Positions 1-5,831 of a stretch of 7,189 nucleotides of DNA are shown one piece after another. Each line of letters begins with the position of its first letter. Within the stretch, counting starts at the first letter, position 1. The stretch lies in NCBI GenBank assembly GCA_030590715.1, contig JAUVCU010000076.1, forward strand, positions 1 to 7,189. Direction: 5' to 3'. The DNA comes from Lentisphaeria bacterium (GTDB lineage: Bacteria > Verrucomicrobiota > Lentisphaeria > Victivallales > JAUVCU01). The notes below the pieces were generated by a model. It worked only from the letters and a program-made list of their open reading frames with translations. It had not been told where the DNA came from and ran no database searches. The position numbers and the translations under genes were made by a program.

Positions 1-179
1 AGATCAAAACCGTTAACTCCATCCGGAAATCCCGGAAAGTTTTCAACATCAGTTGTTTGAGTTAAAAGTCCACCCTGAACTTTACCAGTAAGGATTACCG
101 GCTCAAGGTTTGCACGTGATGCATATATTCCAGCGGTATAACCTGCAGGACCACTTCCAATTATTATTATTTCTTCCAT
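1..179 (-). CDS. trxB: Thioredoxin reductase, N-terminal fragment (cut by window edge)
   Basis: The reverse strand from the ATG at 179 encodes 59 complete residues before the window ends. They begin MEEIIIIGSGPAGYTAGIYA, which is the N-terminal FAD-binding Rossmann segment with the GxGxxG dinucleotide motif at residues 8-13. This is followed by SRANLEPVIL and then GGLLTQTTDVENFPGFP, the block conserved in low-molecular-weight bacterial thioredoxin reductases. The family is a cytosolic flavoprotein that passes electrons from NADPH to thioredoxin. The redox-active CxxC and the NADPH domain would lie outside the window, so they cannot be checked. The start is supported by a strong Shine-Dalgarno sequence seven bases upstream. 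The gene is divergent from pfp. A related TrxB-like ferredoxin/flavin-dependent reductase cannot be excluded from this fragment. Confidence 0.93.
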   Translation of the reverse strand, partial: MEEIIIIGSGPAGYTAGIYASRANLEPVILTGKVQGGLLTQTTDVENFPGFPDGVNGFD

Positions 180-186
180 TGTATCT

Positions 187-194
187 ATCTCCTT
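187..194 (-). promoter_or_regulatory. Ribosome binding site of trxB
   Basis: The minus strand reads AAGGAGAT here, seven bases before the ATG at 179. This near-perfect Shine-Dalgarno match fixes the trxB start. Confidence 0.85.
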
Positions 195-490
195 CATGTA
201 TTTTCATGATAATGAATTAATGCTCACTAATTTGTACCTCAAATTAAAAATCTCAATTCCCATATTAAAAATAATTAACATTGAAAATATATCATTATAA
301 CTTTCGGTGCTCAAAACACTTTCTTTTTTGGTATGAAATGAACACAAAGTCGATCAATTCCCCACATACAATTTCGTACAAAAAAGTTGTGTTACATAAA
401 CTGTGTTATTTATGGCTAATAAAGATCATTAGTATTGAATTTGATCCCTTGATTTTCGATCTCTTCGCATTAAATTTTTTCGAATTTTGA

Positions 491-507
491 CCAAAGCATT
501 ACTTTGG
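491..507. repeat. Perfect 6-bp inverted repeat in the pfp leader
   Basis: CCAAAG (491-496) and CTTTGG (502-507) flank a five-base spacer, about 60 bases before the pfp start. It could be a DNA operator or a short leader hairpin. A weaker stem (TTTGA 515-519, TCAAA 524-528) and eight T (533-540) follow. Six-bp arms can arise by chance, so the regulatory reading is only inference. Confidence 0.35.
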
Positions 508-552
508 ATGAAATTTTGATTTATCAAACAGATTTTTTTTAAATATATTATT

Positions 553-558
553 AGGAGA
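553..558 (+). promoter_or_regulatory. Ribosome binding site of pfp
   Basis: AGGAGA lies seven bases before the ATG at 566. The strong match and ideal spacing fix the pfp start. Confidence 0.85.
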
Positions 559-565
559 ATTTAAA

Positions 566-1792
566 ATGGCAGTTAAAAAAGTTGGTATTCTTACAGCTGG
601 TGGACTAGCACCATGTCTATCTACAGCAATCGGTCGTCTAATTGAGCGCTACACAGAAGTTGCTCCAGAAATCGAAATCATTTGTTACACAAGCGGATAC
701 AAAGGTCTTCTTCTTGGAGAAAGCATCGTTGTAGATCAGAACATGCGCGACAACGCAGCTGTTCTTTACAAGCACGGTGGAAGTCCAATCGGAAACAGTC
801 GTGTTAAGCTTACAAACGTAGCTGACTGTGAAAAGCGTGGACTTATTAAGCCTGGTCAAAACCCACTAGAAGTTGCTGCAGAGCAGTTGATCACAGACAG
901 CGTTGATGTTCTTCACACAATTGGTGGTGATGACACAAACACAACTGCTGCTGACCTTGCTGCTTACCTTGCAAGCAACAACTACGAGCTAATCGTTGTT
1001 GGTCTTCCAAAAACAATTGATAACGATGTATTCCCGATCAAGCAGTCTCTTGGAGCTTTCACAGCTGCAGAAGAAGGTGCTAAATACTTCGAAAACGTTG
1101 TTTCTGAGCACAACGCTAACCCACGCATGCTTATCGTTCACGAAGTAATGGGACGTAGCTGTGGATGGCTTACAGGATATACTGCTAAAGTATACCAGGA
1201 ACGCCTACACGAACTTGACTTCCTTCCTGAACTTGGACTTAGCAAAGAACGCAAAGCTGTTCACGGAATCTACATTCCAGAAATGTCTATTGACATCGCT
1301 GCTGAAGCTGCACGTCTGAACAAAGTTATGGACGAGCAGGACAACGTAAACATCTTCATCTCTGAAGGTGCTGGTCTTGAAGATATCGTTGCTGAAATGG
1401 AAGCGGCTGGACAAGAAGTTCCACGCGATGCATTCGGACACGCTAAACTTGACGCTGTTAACCCTGGTAAGTGGTTCGGTGAGCAATTCGCTAAGCTTCT
1501 TAACGCTGAAAAAGTTCTTATCCAGAAATCAGGATACTTTGGTCGTGCTGCCGCTTCAAACGCGGAAGACCTTGAGCTTATCAAAATGTGTGCTGACAAA
1601 GCTGTTGAAGCTGCTCTTGCTGGAACTCCTGGAGTTATCGGTCACGATGATGATAAAAACGATGAGCTTCGCGCTATCGAATTCCCACGCATCGCTGGTG
1701 GAAAGCCATTCGACACCGACGTTGCTTGGTTCGGAGAGCTTCTTAAGTCTATCGGACAGACTAAAGGTGCTAAAGTTGAGGCTGCTCACTAA
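566..1792 (+). CDS. pfp: Pyrophosphate-dependent 6-phosphofructokinase (PPi-PFK)
   Basis: This 408-residue cytosolic enzyme interconverts fructose 6-phosphate plus PPi and fructose 1,6-bisphosphate plus phosphate, so it can work in glycolysis and gluconeogenesis. Visible motifs are the N-terminal TAGGLAPC (10-17), GGSPIGNSR (71-79), GGDDT (120-124), PKTIDND (148-154, catalytic base Asp152), MGR (195-197), EGAG (267-270) and the sugar-binding YFGR (324-327). Asp123 takes the place of E. coli PfkA Gly104, and Lys149 that of Gly124. Both changes mark the PPi-using enzymes, so ATP use is unlikely. The sequence and length strongly resemble the Propionibacterium-type PFP, about 404 residues. Codon use is strongly biased (Asn almost always AAC, Leu often CTT, Val GTT), unlike the DUF748 gene, which suggests high expression. 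The gene stands alone between its own ribosome binding site and terminator. Confidence 0.95.
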   Translation: MAVKKVGILTAGGLAPCLSTAIGRLIERYTEVAPEIEIICYTSGYKGLLLGESIVVDQNMRDNAAVLYKHGGSPIGNSRVKLTNVADCEKRGLIKPGQNPLEVAAEQLITDSVDVLHTIGGDDTNTTAADLAAYLASNNYELIVVGLPKTIDNDVFPIKQSLGAFTAAEEGAKYFENVVSEHNANPRMLIVHEVMGRSCGWLTGYTAKVYQERLHELDFLPELGLSKERKAVHGIYIPEMSIDIAAEAARLNKVMDEQDNVNIFISEGAGLEDIVAEMEAAGQEVPRDAFGHAKLDAVNPGKWFGEQFAKLLNAEKVLIQKSGYFGRAAASNAEDLELIKMCADKAVEAALAGTPGVIGHDDDKNDELRAIEFPRIAGGKPFDTDVAWFGELLKSIGQTKGAKVEAAH

Positions 1793-1820
1793 GAGTAACC
1801 CAGCTTAATAAAGCTACTTC

Positions 1821-1852
1821 AAAGGGCAATCCACGCGGATTGCCCTTTTTTT
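1821..1852 (+). terminator. Intrinsic terminator of pfp
   Basis: A perfect 12-bp stem (1821-1832 with 1837-1848; core GGGCAATCC/GGATTGCCC) closes a four-base ACGC loop and runs into seven T (1846-1852). It starts 29 bases after the pfp stop. A small AGCTT/AAGCT stem (1802-1815) precedes it. On the opposite strand only three T follow, so it should act mainly on the pfp side. Confidence 0.92.
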
Positions 1853-1969
1853 ATATCCCGTTCAAAACTGCACCAACCACAGATACTGATTATCACATGA
1901 AGAATCACAAAAGATACAAACCAAATCACTTTCTCACATTATATCATATGTGAATATAGCTCCCCACCG

Positions 1970-2089
1970 CTAAATGGAACACAGCTATTTTTGATTTCCA
2001 TTTAGGCAGAGTTCGACAATCTGCAGGCACACTACCTATTTTTCAGGCAGTGGATAGAACCTATCGTTACAAGACTTTTTAAAAGTAAC
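1970..2089 (-). repeat. Tandem array of five adjoining inverted repeats
   Basis: Five stems lie almost end to end: CTAAATGGAA/TTCCATTTAG (1970-1979 with 1996-2005, perfect 10 bp), GCAGA/TCTGC (2006-2010 with 2020-2024), CACTACC/GGCAGTG (2030-2036 with 2046-2052), GATAG/CTATC (2053-2057 with 2061-2065) and GTTAC/GTAAC (2066-2070 with 2085-2089). The one imperfect position, in the third stem, is a G-U pair if the minus strand is transcribed but an A-C mismatch on the plus strand. The array may be a structured 3' tail of the DUF748 transcript or a separate RNA. Only the 10-bp stem is strong alone; the 5-bp stems are individually weak. Confidence 0.4.
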
Positions 2090-2148
2090 ATCTTAATTAT
2101 GGTCAACTCATATTTTTTTGTATCTATAATGCACTGTAGAACAGTCTT

Positions 2149-2191
2149 AACGTAACTTGCCAAGTTTAGTATTCATTCAGCAAGTTACACT
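2149..2191 (-). repeat. Hairpin just after the DUF748 stop codon
   Basis: GTAACTTGC (2152-2160) and GCAAGTTAC (2180-2188) are perfect 9-bp arms around 19 bases. Read on the minus strand, two G-U pairs and one A-U pair extend the stem to 12 pairs, which favours minus-strand RNA. A competing fold exists within the loop side, AACTTG/CAAGTT (2154-2159 with 2161-2166). No T run follows, so this is not a classical terminator. It may instead protect the 3' end of the mRNA. Confidence 0.45.
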
Positions 2192-2205
2192 TTGAGCCAA
2201 CCGGA

Positions 2206-5200
2206 TCAGTTCAATTCAAAGAAAGCACCAGTACCGTTAAACTTTGCGTCGTCCAATACAGGCTTAACAACAACAAACCGGTCTTCGGCCAAGCCTCGAG
2301 ACTTCATTAAGAAATCCTTCACCGCCAAACCACGCTGCTGCGCAAGTTCATATAAGAACTCTTCAGGAATAGCAACACCTTCCAGGATCCGATTAAGTTT
2401 GTTAGAAGGCGAAAGTTCTTCTTCCGGCATATCATCATAAATAAGTACAAAATCAGGATCGACTCCATACCCTATAACCTCTTTCGGGTAAAGCTCCTTA
2501 AATAGATAATCTACAACCTCTTCTTCACCGATGGCATCTTTTGCCTCATCAGTAGAAGTACTATCTTTAAGCTTGGAAAGCGCGGATGTATACATCTTTT
2601 TATAAGCGGCCTCTTTCATTGTTTTTCCGTCTAGAGCCGGATTGACCTGAGGGTTAACTTTTAAGACAAGTTGAGGACGATCATACAGAATGTCAGCCAA
2701 AACAGTCAGTTTATTCTTTTCTTTTTGTGACAGCTCTGACGATGCAATAAGAAATGAGGTAGCGGATAAATCGACTTCTGCATCACTAAAGCTTGATGCG
2801 AGAAATGTGAATGGCGATGTTGCTGCTTTAATAAAAATATTTGAAACAGTATACCAGACAAGGCGTCCGATACTGAATTTCGGATCATCAAGGTTACCAC
2901 TCAAGTCAATCTCAGGAAGTTTAATCTGATTATTGCGGTCTTTAAGCAACGACAATCCAAACTTCAAAGGCAGACTAACGACATCTTTACCCTTTTTGAA
3001 TTTCCCGAGCTCGATAGAATCAATATGGAGCTTAATACGCCCGTTGAGTTCATTACCATTAATTGTGTAACTCTGACTGAGGTTAAGCTTCCCCCTATCA
3101 AGGTTGTATCCCACAAAACGCTCGGTATAGGGAGAAAATACAGTCAAAGGAACAAAGTTTGATACCACTTCTGCAGTCAACTGCATTTTCTCCTGTTCGG
3201 GAACAACAGTGGCTTTAGCACTGAATGCACCGCTATTAAATCCCTGACCTTCAAAATTAACGACAATCGTCTTACTCATATCAGAAGAAATGCCCTTAAC
3301 ATTAAGATTCAGGCCTGAAAATTCTCCAACAAAGCCCGGGCCGATAGACTCATCTTTAAACGTAAAGAGTCCATCTTCGACAATGAACTGTCCAAGTTCA
3401 AACTCAACAGCAGGCTTTTCCTGCGGTGCTTCAATTGTAACGTGATCAGCGCTTTGTTCGGTATTACTCTGAACACCGGCTACTTCCACAGTTAGCTCTT
3501 CACTTTTTGGGATAAGGTGCATTAGAGAAATCTGCCCGCTCTCATCAAGTTCAATCTGGGCTTGCGGACCTCGCAATACCACCTCACCAACAGAGATTTT
3601 CATAGCAGGGGAATGTGCTTTAATATTATTAATGGCGAATTCATTCCAATACAAAAAGCGGTTAGGTTCCCCGCTCATCTGATGCTCAAGCCCAAATTCT
3701 TTAATGCTCATACTTGTCGCAAACTCTACCTGAGGCTCTTTACTGCCACCTGTCAAAACAGCCTTCACCTTTCCATCTGTATTCAGAAGCCCACTTTTAA
3801 GTGTCACATTGTTGATATCCTGAACATAAGGACTAAGAACAGAAAGGTCGACATCAGTCAGGGAGTAATTGAAAGCAACTTCGGATGGTTCGATACCAGC
3901 ACTACCACCGGCCTTTATTGTCCCCCCAGAATCCAAACTCATTTCAATTGAGATGGCAGCCTTCTGGCCTTGTTTATTAGTAATATTTTTTACATCAAGA
4001 GCCGTTAGAGTGATCCCCAAAGTAACCTGTTCTGCAGGAACATTGTCAACAAAGGCAACACGCTGATTATGCAATCCAAAGTGTTTCAGTTCTCCAACCC
4101 ATTGGAGATGAGGTAATTTATTAAGGTACTCAAAAGTAATTTCAATTGCATCTAAAATATCTTTTGCACTCTTCTGTTCTTCATCTCCTGAGTTCGCCTT
4201 CACATCCTGACTACCGACAACTTGCAATTGATCGTCATGCTGAATAACTGTGGCCGGTTCAACAGACTGATGGCCAATTTTCTCATTTGTAGTTTCCGAA
4301 GGTGCAGGAGGAACCAGATAATTCAAAATATCAATTTCATTGTCTTTAGTTCGTTCCACATTCAGTTTGCCGCCATCAATAACAAAGGAATCCATTGTTG
4401 CCAGGCCGGAGATGATATCCACATCAATTCCATTAAAAATGATAGAATCAATCGATTTAAATGGTCGTTGTTCAGAAAGTCCTTTCAGAACAATATTATC
4501 GAGAATCACAGAGCTCTCATGAATATTAATAGAAGGTGTGGCAGCCACAGGAGCATAGGTGTAATTAATCTCGGTACCGATCACACATGACTCAATCTCT
4601 ATTTTGGAAAACTTTTGATAATACGGAGCAAACAATCCGGGCTCAAACTTATTAATTCGTACAGTCCCCTCTGAGCTCAATGGGTTGAACATTACGTTCC
4701 CCTCCCATTCAACTTCCAATCCGGTTTCGGTTGCACAGAAAAAACGCGATAGATTGTCCGACTTAGGTGATGTACTGAACCCCTCAATTGAAAAGTTTAT
4801 TTTTTTGATATGCTTGCTGAATCTACTGTCAACAGCTCGGTCTTCAAAGGATATTTCTCCGTTACTCACGCTAAATACAGCAATATCAATAGCTGGTAGA
4901 GTAAACTCCTTATCCTGATCTATAGATTCTTCTACAGTATTAGTTTTCTCGACCTCAACCTTCTTGACAGCTTTTGCCAGTGCCTGAAAATTAATACTGT
5001 TGTCCTCAAATCGACATCCATAAATATAAGGATGGTCAACGGTTAAACTCTTAAAGCCGATCGTACCAAACAACAGAGCTGTAAGCTCAAAATCAGCAAC
5101 GAACTGATTTAATTTTAAAACACTGACCTTGTCCGGCCCTTTAAGATCTACGCCATCAAGCTGCAATCTGAATGAGAACGGGTTAAATGATGCTTTCTGA

Positions 5201-5352
5201 ATATCTAACGAACCATTTATATACTTCTCTGCTTGTCCGGGAATCACTTCTGTAATGATCAGTGGTACACCCCATAATCCAAAAAGAGTGAATGCTAAAA
5301 ACAGTGCTGCGCCCGCGATACCTGTTGTCTTTAAAACTCGATGCATCTTCAT
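2206..5352 (-). CDS. DUF748 / AsmA-like envelope protein (1048 residues)
   Basis: This large protein belongs to the DUF748 group of AsmA-like proteins. Such proteins are thought to sit in the inner membrane and span the periplasm, with relatives (YhdP, TamB) tied to lipid transport and envelope integrity; the exact role here is unknown. One N-terminal hydrophobic segment (about 9-33) is a signal anchor. The DUF748 N-terminal pattern follows (FNPFSFRLQLDGVDLKGPD, about 56-74). Later come FKDESIGPGF (about 660-670), a PLKFGLSLLKDRNNQI block with LSGNLDDPKFSIG, and KAATSPFTFLASSF (about 840-853), all characteristic of the family. Two polar linkers (about 345-395 and 614-646) divide the repetitive beta-rich body. 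The C-terminal PEEFLYELAQQRG block (about 995 on) is also typical. The start has AAAGGA nine bases upstream; a second ATG two codons in is less well spaced. It is monocistronic within the window. Confidence 0.88.
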   Translation of the reverse strand: MKMHRVLKTTGIAGAALFLAFTLFGLWGVPLIITEVIPGQAEKYINGSLDIQKASFNPFSFRLQLDGVDLKGPDKVSVLKLNQFVADFELTALLFGTIGFKSLTVDHPYIYGCRFEDNSINFQALAKAVKKVEVEKTNTVEESIDQDKEFTLPAIDIAVFSVSNGEISFEDRAVDSRFSKHIKKINFSIEGFSTSPKSDNLSRFFCATETGLEVEWEGNVMFNPLSSEGTVRINKFEPGLFAPYYQKFSKIEIESCVIGTEINYTYAPVAATPSINIHESSVILDNIVLKGLSEQRPFKSIDSIIFNGIDVDIISGLATMDSFVIDGGKLNVERTKDNEIDILNYLVPPAPSETTNEKIGHQSVEPATVIQHDDQLQVVGSQDVKANSGDEEQKSAKDILDAIEITFEYLNKLPHLQWVGELKHFGLHNQRVAFVDNVPAEQVTLGITLTALDVKNITNKQGQKAAISIEMSLDSGGTIKAGGSAGIEPSEVAFNYSLTDVDLSVLSPYVQDINNVTLKSGLLNTDGKVKAVLTGGSKEPQVEFATSMSIKEFGLEHQMSGEPNRFLYWNEFAINNIKAHSPAMKISVGEVVLRGPQAQIELDESGQISLMHLIPKSEELTVEVAGVQSNTEQSADHVTIEAPQEKPAVEFELGQFIVEDGLFTFKDESIGPGFVGEFSGLNLNVKGISSDMSKTIVVNFEGQGFNSGAFSAKATVVPEQEKMQLTAEVVSNFVPLTVFSPYTERFVGYNLDRGKLNLSQSYTINGNELNGRIKLHIDSIELGKFKKGKDVVSLPLKFGLSLLKDRNNQIKLPEIDLSGNLDDPKFSIGRLVWYTVSNIFIKAATSPFTFLASSFSDAEVDLSATSFLIASSELSQKEKNKLTVLADILYDRPQLVLKVNPQVNPALDGKTMKEAAYKKMYTSALSKLKDSTSTDEAKDAIGEEEVVDYLFKELYPKEVIGYGVDPDFVLIYDDMPEEELSPSNKLNRILEGVAIPEEFLYELAQQRGLAVKDFLMKSRGLAEDRFVVVKPVLDDAKFNGTGAFFELN

Positions 5353-5361
5353 TCTGGTAAA

Positions 5362-5367
5362 TCCTTT
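5362..5367 (-). promoter_or_regulatory. Ribosome binding site of the DUF748 gene
   Basis: The minus strand reads AAAGGA nine bases before the ATG at 5352. This favours the first of two closely spaced ATG codons. Confidence 0.65.
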
Positions 5368-5499
5368 CTACTTAATTTATTCATATAATTTTGAAACCAT
5401 CAATTACTATTTGCCGTAAAAAAATATTACAGCAACGTCTAATGTTTGGTGACCAAGTGTTGGCCTTCTCTGCGGTGTTCATTATCTACCACGTACTAA

Positions 5500-5673
5500 T
5501 TAGGTGCATATCCATTATGTACGCCTAAAAGGCCGGTAAAATAGTTCTAGCGACTCAATATGCAATTCTTAACCGGCGTAGCTTTATTATTCATAGGTAA
5601 AATTGTGGCTACAAAGTCATGGTATGTGGGAAGGCATATATGACTTTGGAGTTTACGCTAAATTCTTTTTTTT
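5500..5673 (+). ncRNA. Candidate structured RNA or long leader upstream of bioB
   Basis: Potential stems tile this segment: TTAGGTG/CGCCTAA (5500-5506 with 5522-5528), GCCGGT/ACCGGC (5532-5537 with 5572-5577), GTAGC/GCTAC (5578-5582 with 5608-5612), CAAAGTCAT/ATGACTTTG (5612-5620 with 5640-5648) and GAGTTTA/TAAATTC (5649-5655 with 5659-5665), then eight T. Imperfect positions in the first, fourth and last stems are G-U pairs only on the plus strand. Rival pairings exist: TACGCC 5520-5525 with GGCGTA 5575-5580, and GGCCTT 5462-5467 with AAGGCC 5529-5534. The RNA has no clear promoter. Several 6-bp long-range matches are expected by chance, so only the two stems before the T run are strong. Confidence 0.35.
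5612..5673 (+). terminator. Possible intrinsic terminator with tandem hairpins
   Basis: A 9-bp perfect stem (5612-5620 with 5640-5648) extends through a G-U pair, a one-base bulge and TATG/CATA (5623-5626 with 5635-5638) to an eight-base loop. It is followed without a gap by a 7-pair stem with one G-U (5649-5655 with 5659-5665, loop CGC) and then eight T (5666-5673). This geometry fits an intrinsic terminator, although the last stem is AT-rich and weak. It lies 158 bases before the bioB start, so it would end an upstream RNA or act as an attenuator. Confidence 0.45.
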
Positions 5674-5764
5674 GGGGTGGAGTCGGTTAACTCCTCTTAC
5701 TCCCCTTGGGAAATAAATCCCCATACGCCCGGCATAACACTACTTAAAAGATATCATTAACAAA

Positions 5765-5792
5765 TTGTAATAGTATGGTGAGGTTTTATAGT
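5765..5792 (+). promoter_or_regulatory. Putative bioB promoter
   Basis: TTGTAA (5765-5770) and TATAGT (5787-5792) are 16 bases apart. They match the housekeeping -35 and -10 consensus at 4/6 and 5/6 positions. The start of transcription would be near 5799, about 33 bases before the bioB ATG. In AT-rich DNA such matches are common. The support here comes from position and from the overlap with the inverted repeat at 5787-5816. Confidence 0.4.
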
Positions 5793-5816
5793 TAGCAAAA
5801 ATTATTACTAACTATA
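5787..5816. promoter_or_regulatory. Inverted repeat overlapping the bioB -10 box, candidate operator
   Basis: TATAGTTAG (5787-5795) and CTAACTATA (5808-5816) are perfect 9-bp arms around 12 bases. The left arm covers the proposed -10 box, and the right arm ends 15 bases before the bioB start. The placement is typical of a repressor operator. The TAGTTA/TAACTA half-sites loosely resemble the TTGTTA/TAACAA part of BirA biotin operators. The half-site gap here is 14 bases, whereas BirA sites have about 20-21, so BirA is only a suggestion. Confidence 0.45.
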
Positions 5817-5831
5817 TCAAATTTATATATT

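Larger units (their letters stand above)
180..565. other. Divergent intergenic region between trxB and pfp
   Basis: These 386 very AT-rich bases must hold the promoters of both divergent genes. I cannot pick either with confidence. For trxB (minus strand), TTGAGG followed after 16-17 bases by TTAATT/TAATTC, about 25-60 bases before the start, is a weak candidate. For pfp, TTGATT (449-454) with TAAATT (471-476) at 16-base spacing is equally weak. Other structure: two imperfect 14-base repeats sharing TGTGTTA (388-394 and 402-408), the palindrome at 491-507, a small inverted repeat TTTGAT/ATCAAA (515-528) and a run of eight T (533-540). The reading frame at 281-490 has no ribosome binding site, starts with TTG and is not credible as a gene. 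Confidence 0.5.
1853..2205. other. Convergent intergenic region, non-coding, rich in hairpins
   Basis: These 353 bases lie between the pfp terminator and the stop of the DUF748 gene. I see no credible coding sequence. The first 100 bases are plain AT-rich DNA, with one loose inverted repeat (TCACAT 1934-1939, ATGTGA 1948-1953). From 1970 to 2191 inverted repeats follow each other closely and are listed separately. No T-rich intrinsic terminator is visible on the minus strand, so how the DUF748 transcript ends is unclear. Confidence 0.6.
5353..5831. other. Divergent intergenic region between the DUF748 gene and bioB
   Basis: There is no gene in these 479 bases. From left to right they hold the DUF748 ribosome binding site and an unidentified minus-strand promoter, an 11-base palindrome TTGGTGACCAA (5446-5456), a tiled series of plus-strand stems ending in eight T (5500-5673), a purine/pyrimidine-asymmetric stretch with GGAGT/ACTCC (5679-5683 with 5690-5694), and the bioB promoter and inverted repeat (5765-5816). 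I see no known riboswitch, tRNA, 6S, SRP or RNase P signature. Confidence 0.55.

Noticed and set aside
281..490. Plus-strand 69-codon reading frame starting with TTG
   Set aside because: It has no ribosome binding site, a composition typical of AT-rich non-coding DNA with many Phe/Ile/Lys/Ser, and no recognisable motif. It lies in a promoter region.
515..528. FNR-like palindrome TTGAT/ATCAA in the pfp leader
   Set aside because: The FNR consensus needs four bases between the half-sites; here there are two. The position close to the start also argues against a normal activator site.
1205..1808. Antisense and out-of-frame reading frames across pfp
   Set aside because: They are shadows of a strongly conserved, codon-biased gene. 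None has a ribosome binding site or family motif.
1934..1953. TCACAT / ATGTGA pair resembling CRP half-sites
   Set aside because: The half-sites are in the inverse order to a CRP box (TGTGA then TCACA) and the spacing is wrong. It is far from any gene start.
3562..4590. Plus-strand reading frames opposite the DUF748 gene
   Set aside because: The minus strand carries a continuous DUF748 frame with family motifs on both sides. These frames show no coding features.
5666..5710. G/C-run tract (T8, GGGG, CCCC, GGG) as a quadruplex or terminator on its own
   Set aside because: There are too few G runs on one strand for a quadruplex, and the GGAGT/ACTCC stem is not followed by a T tract.
5765..5790. 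TTGTAA ... GGTTTT as a canonical BirA operator
   Set aside because: The left half matches TTGTAAACC at only six positions, the right half is poor, and the gap is 8 bases where 14-16 is expected.
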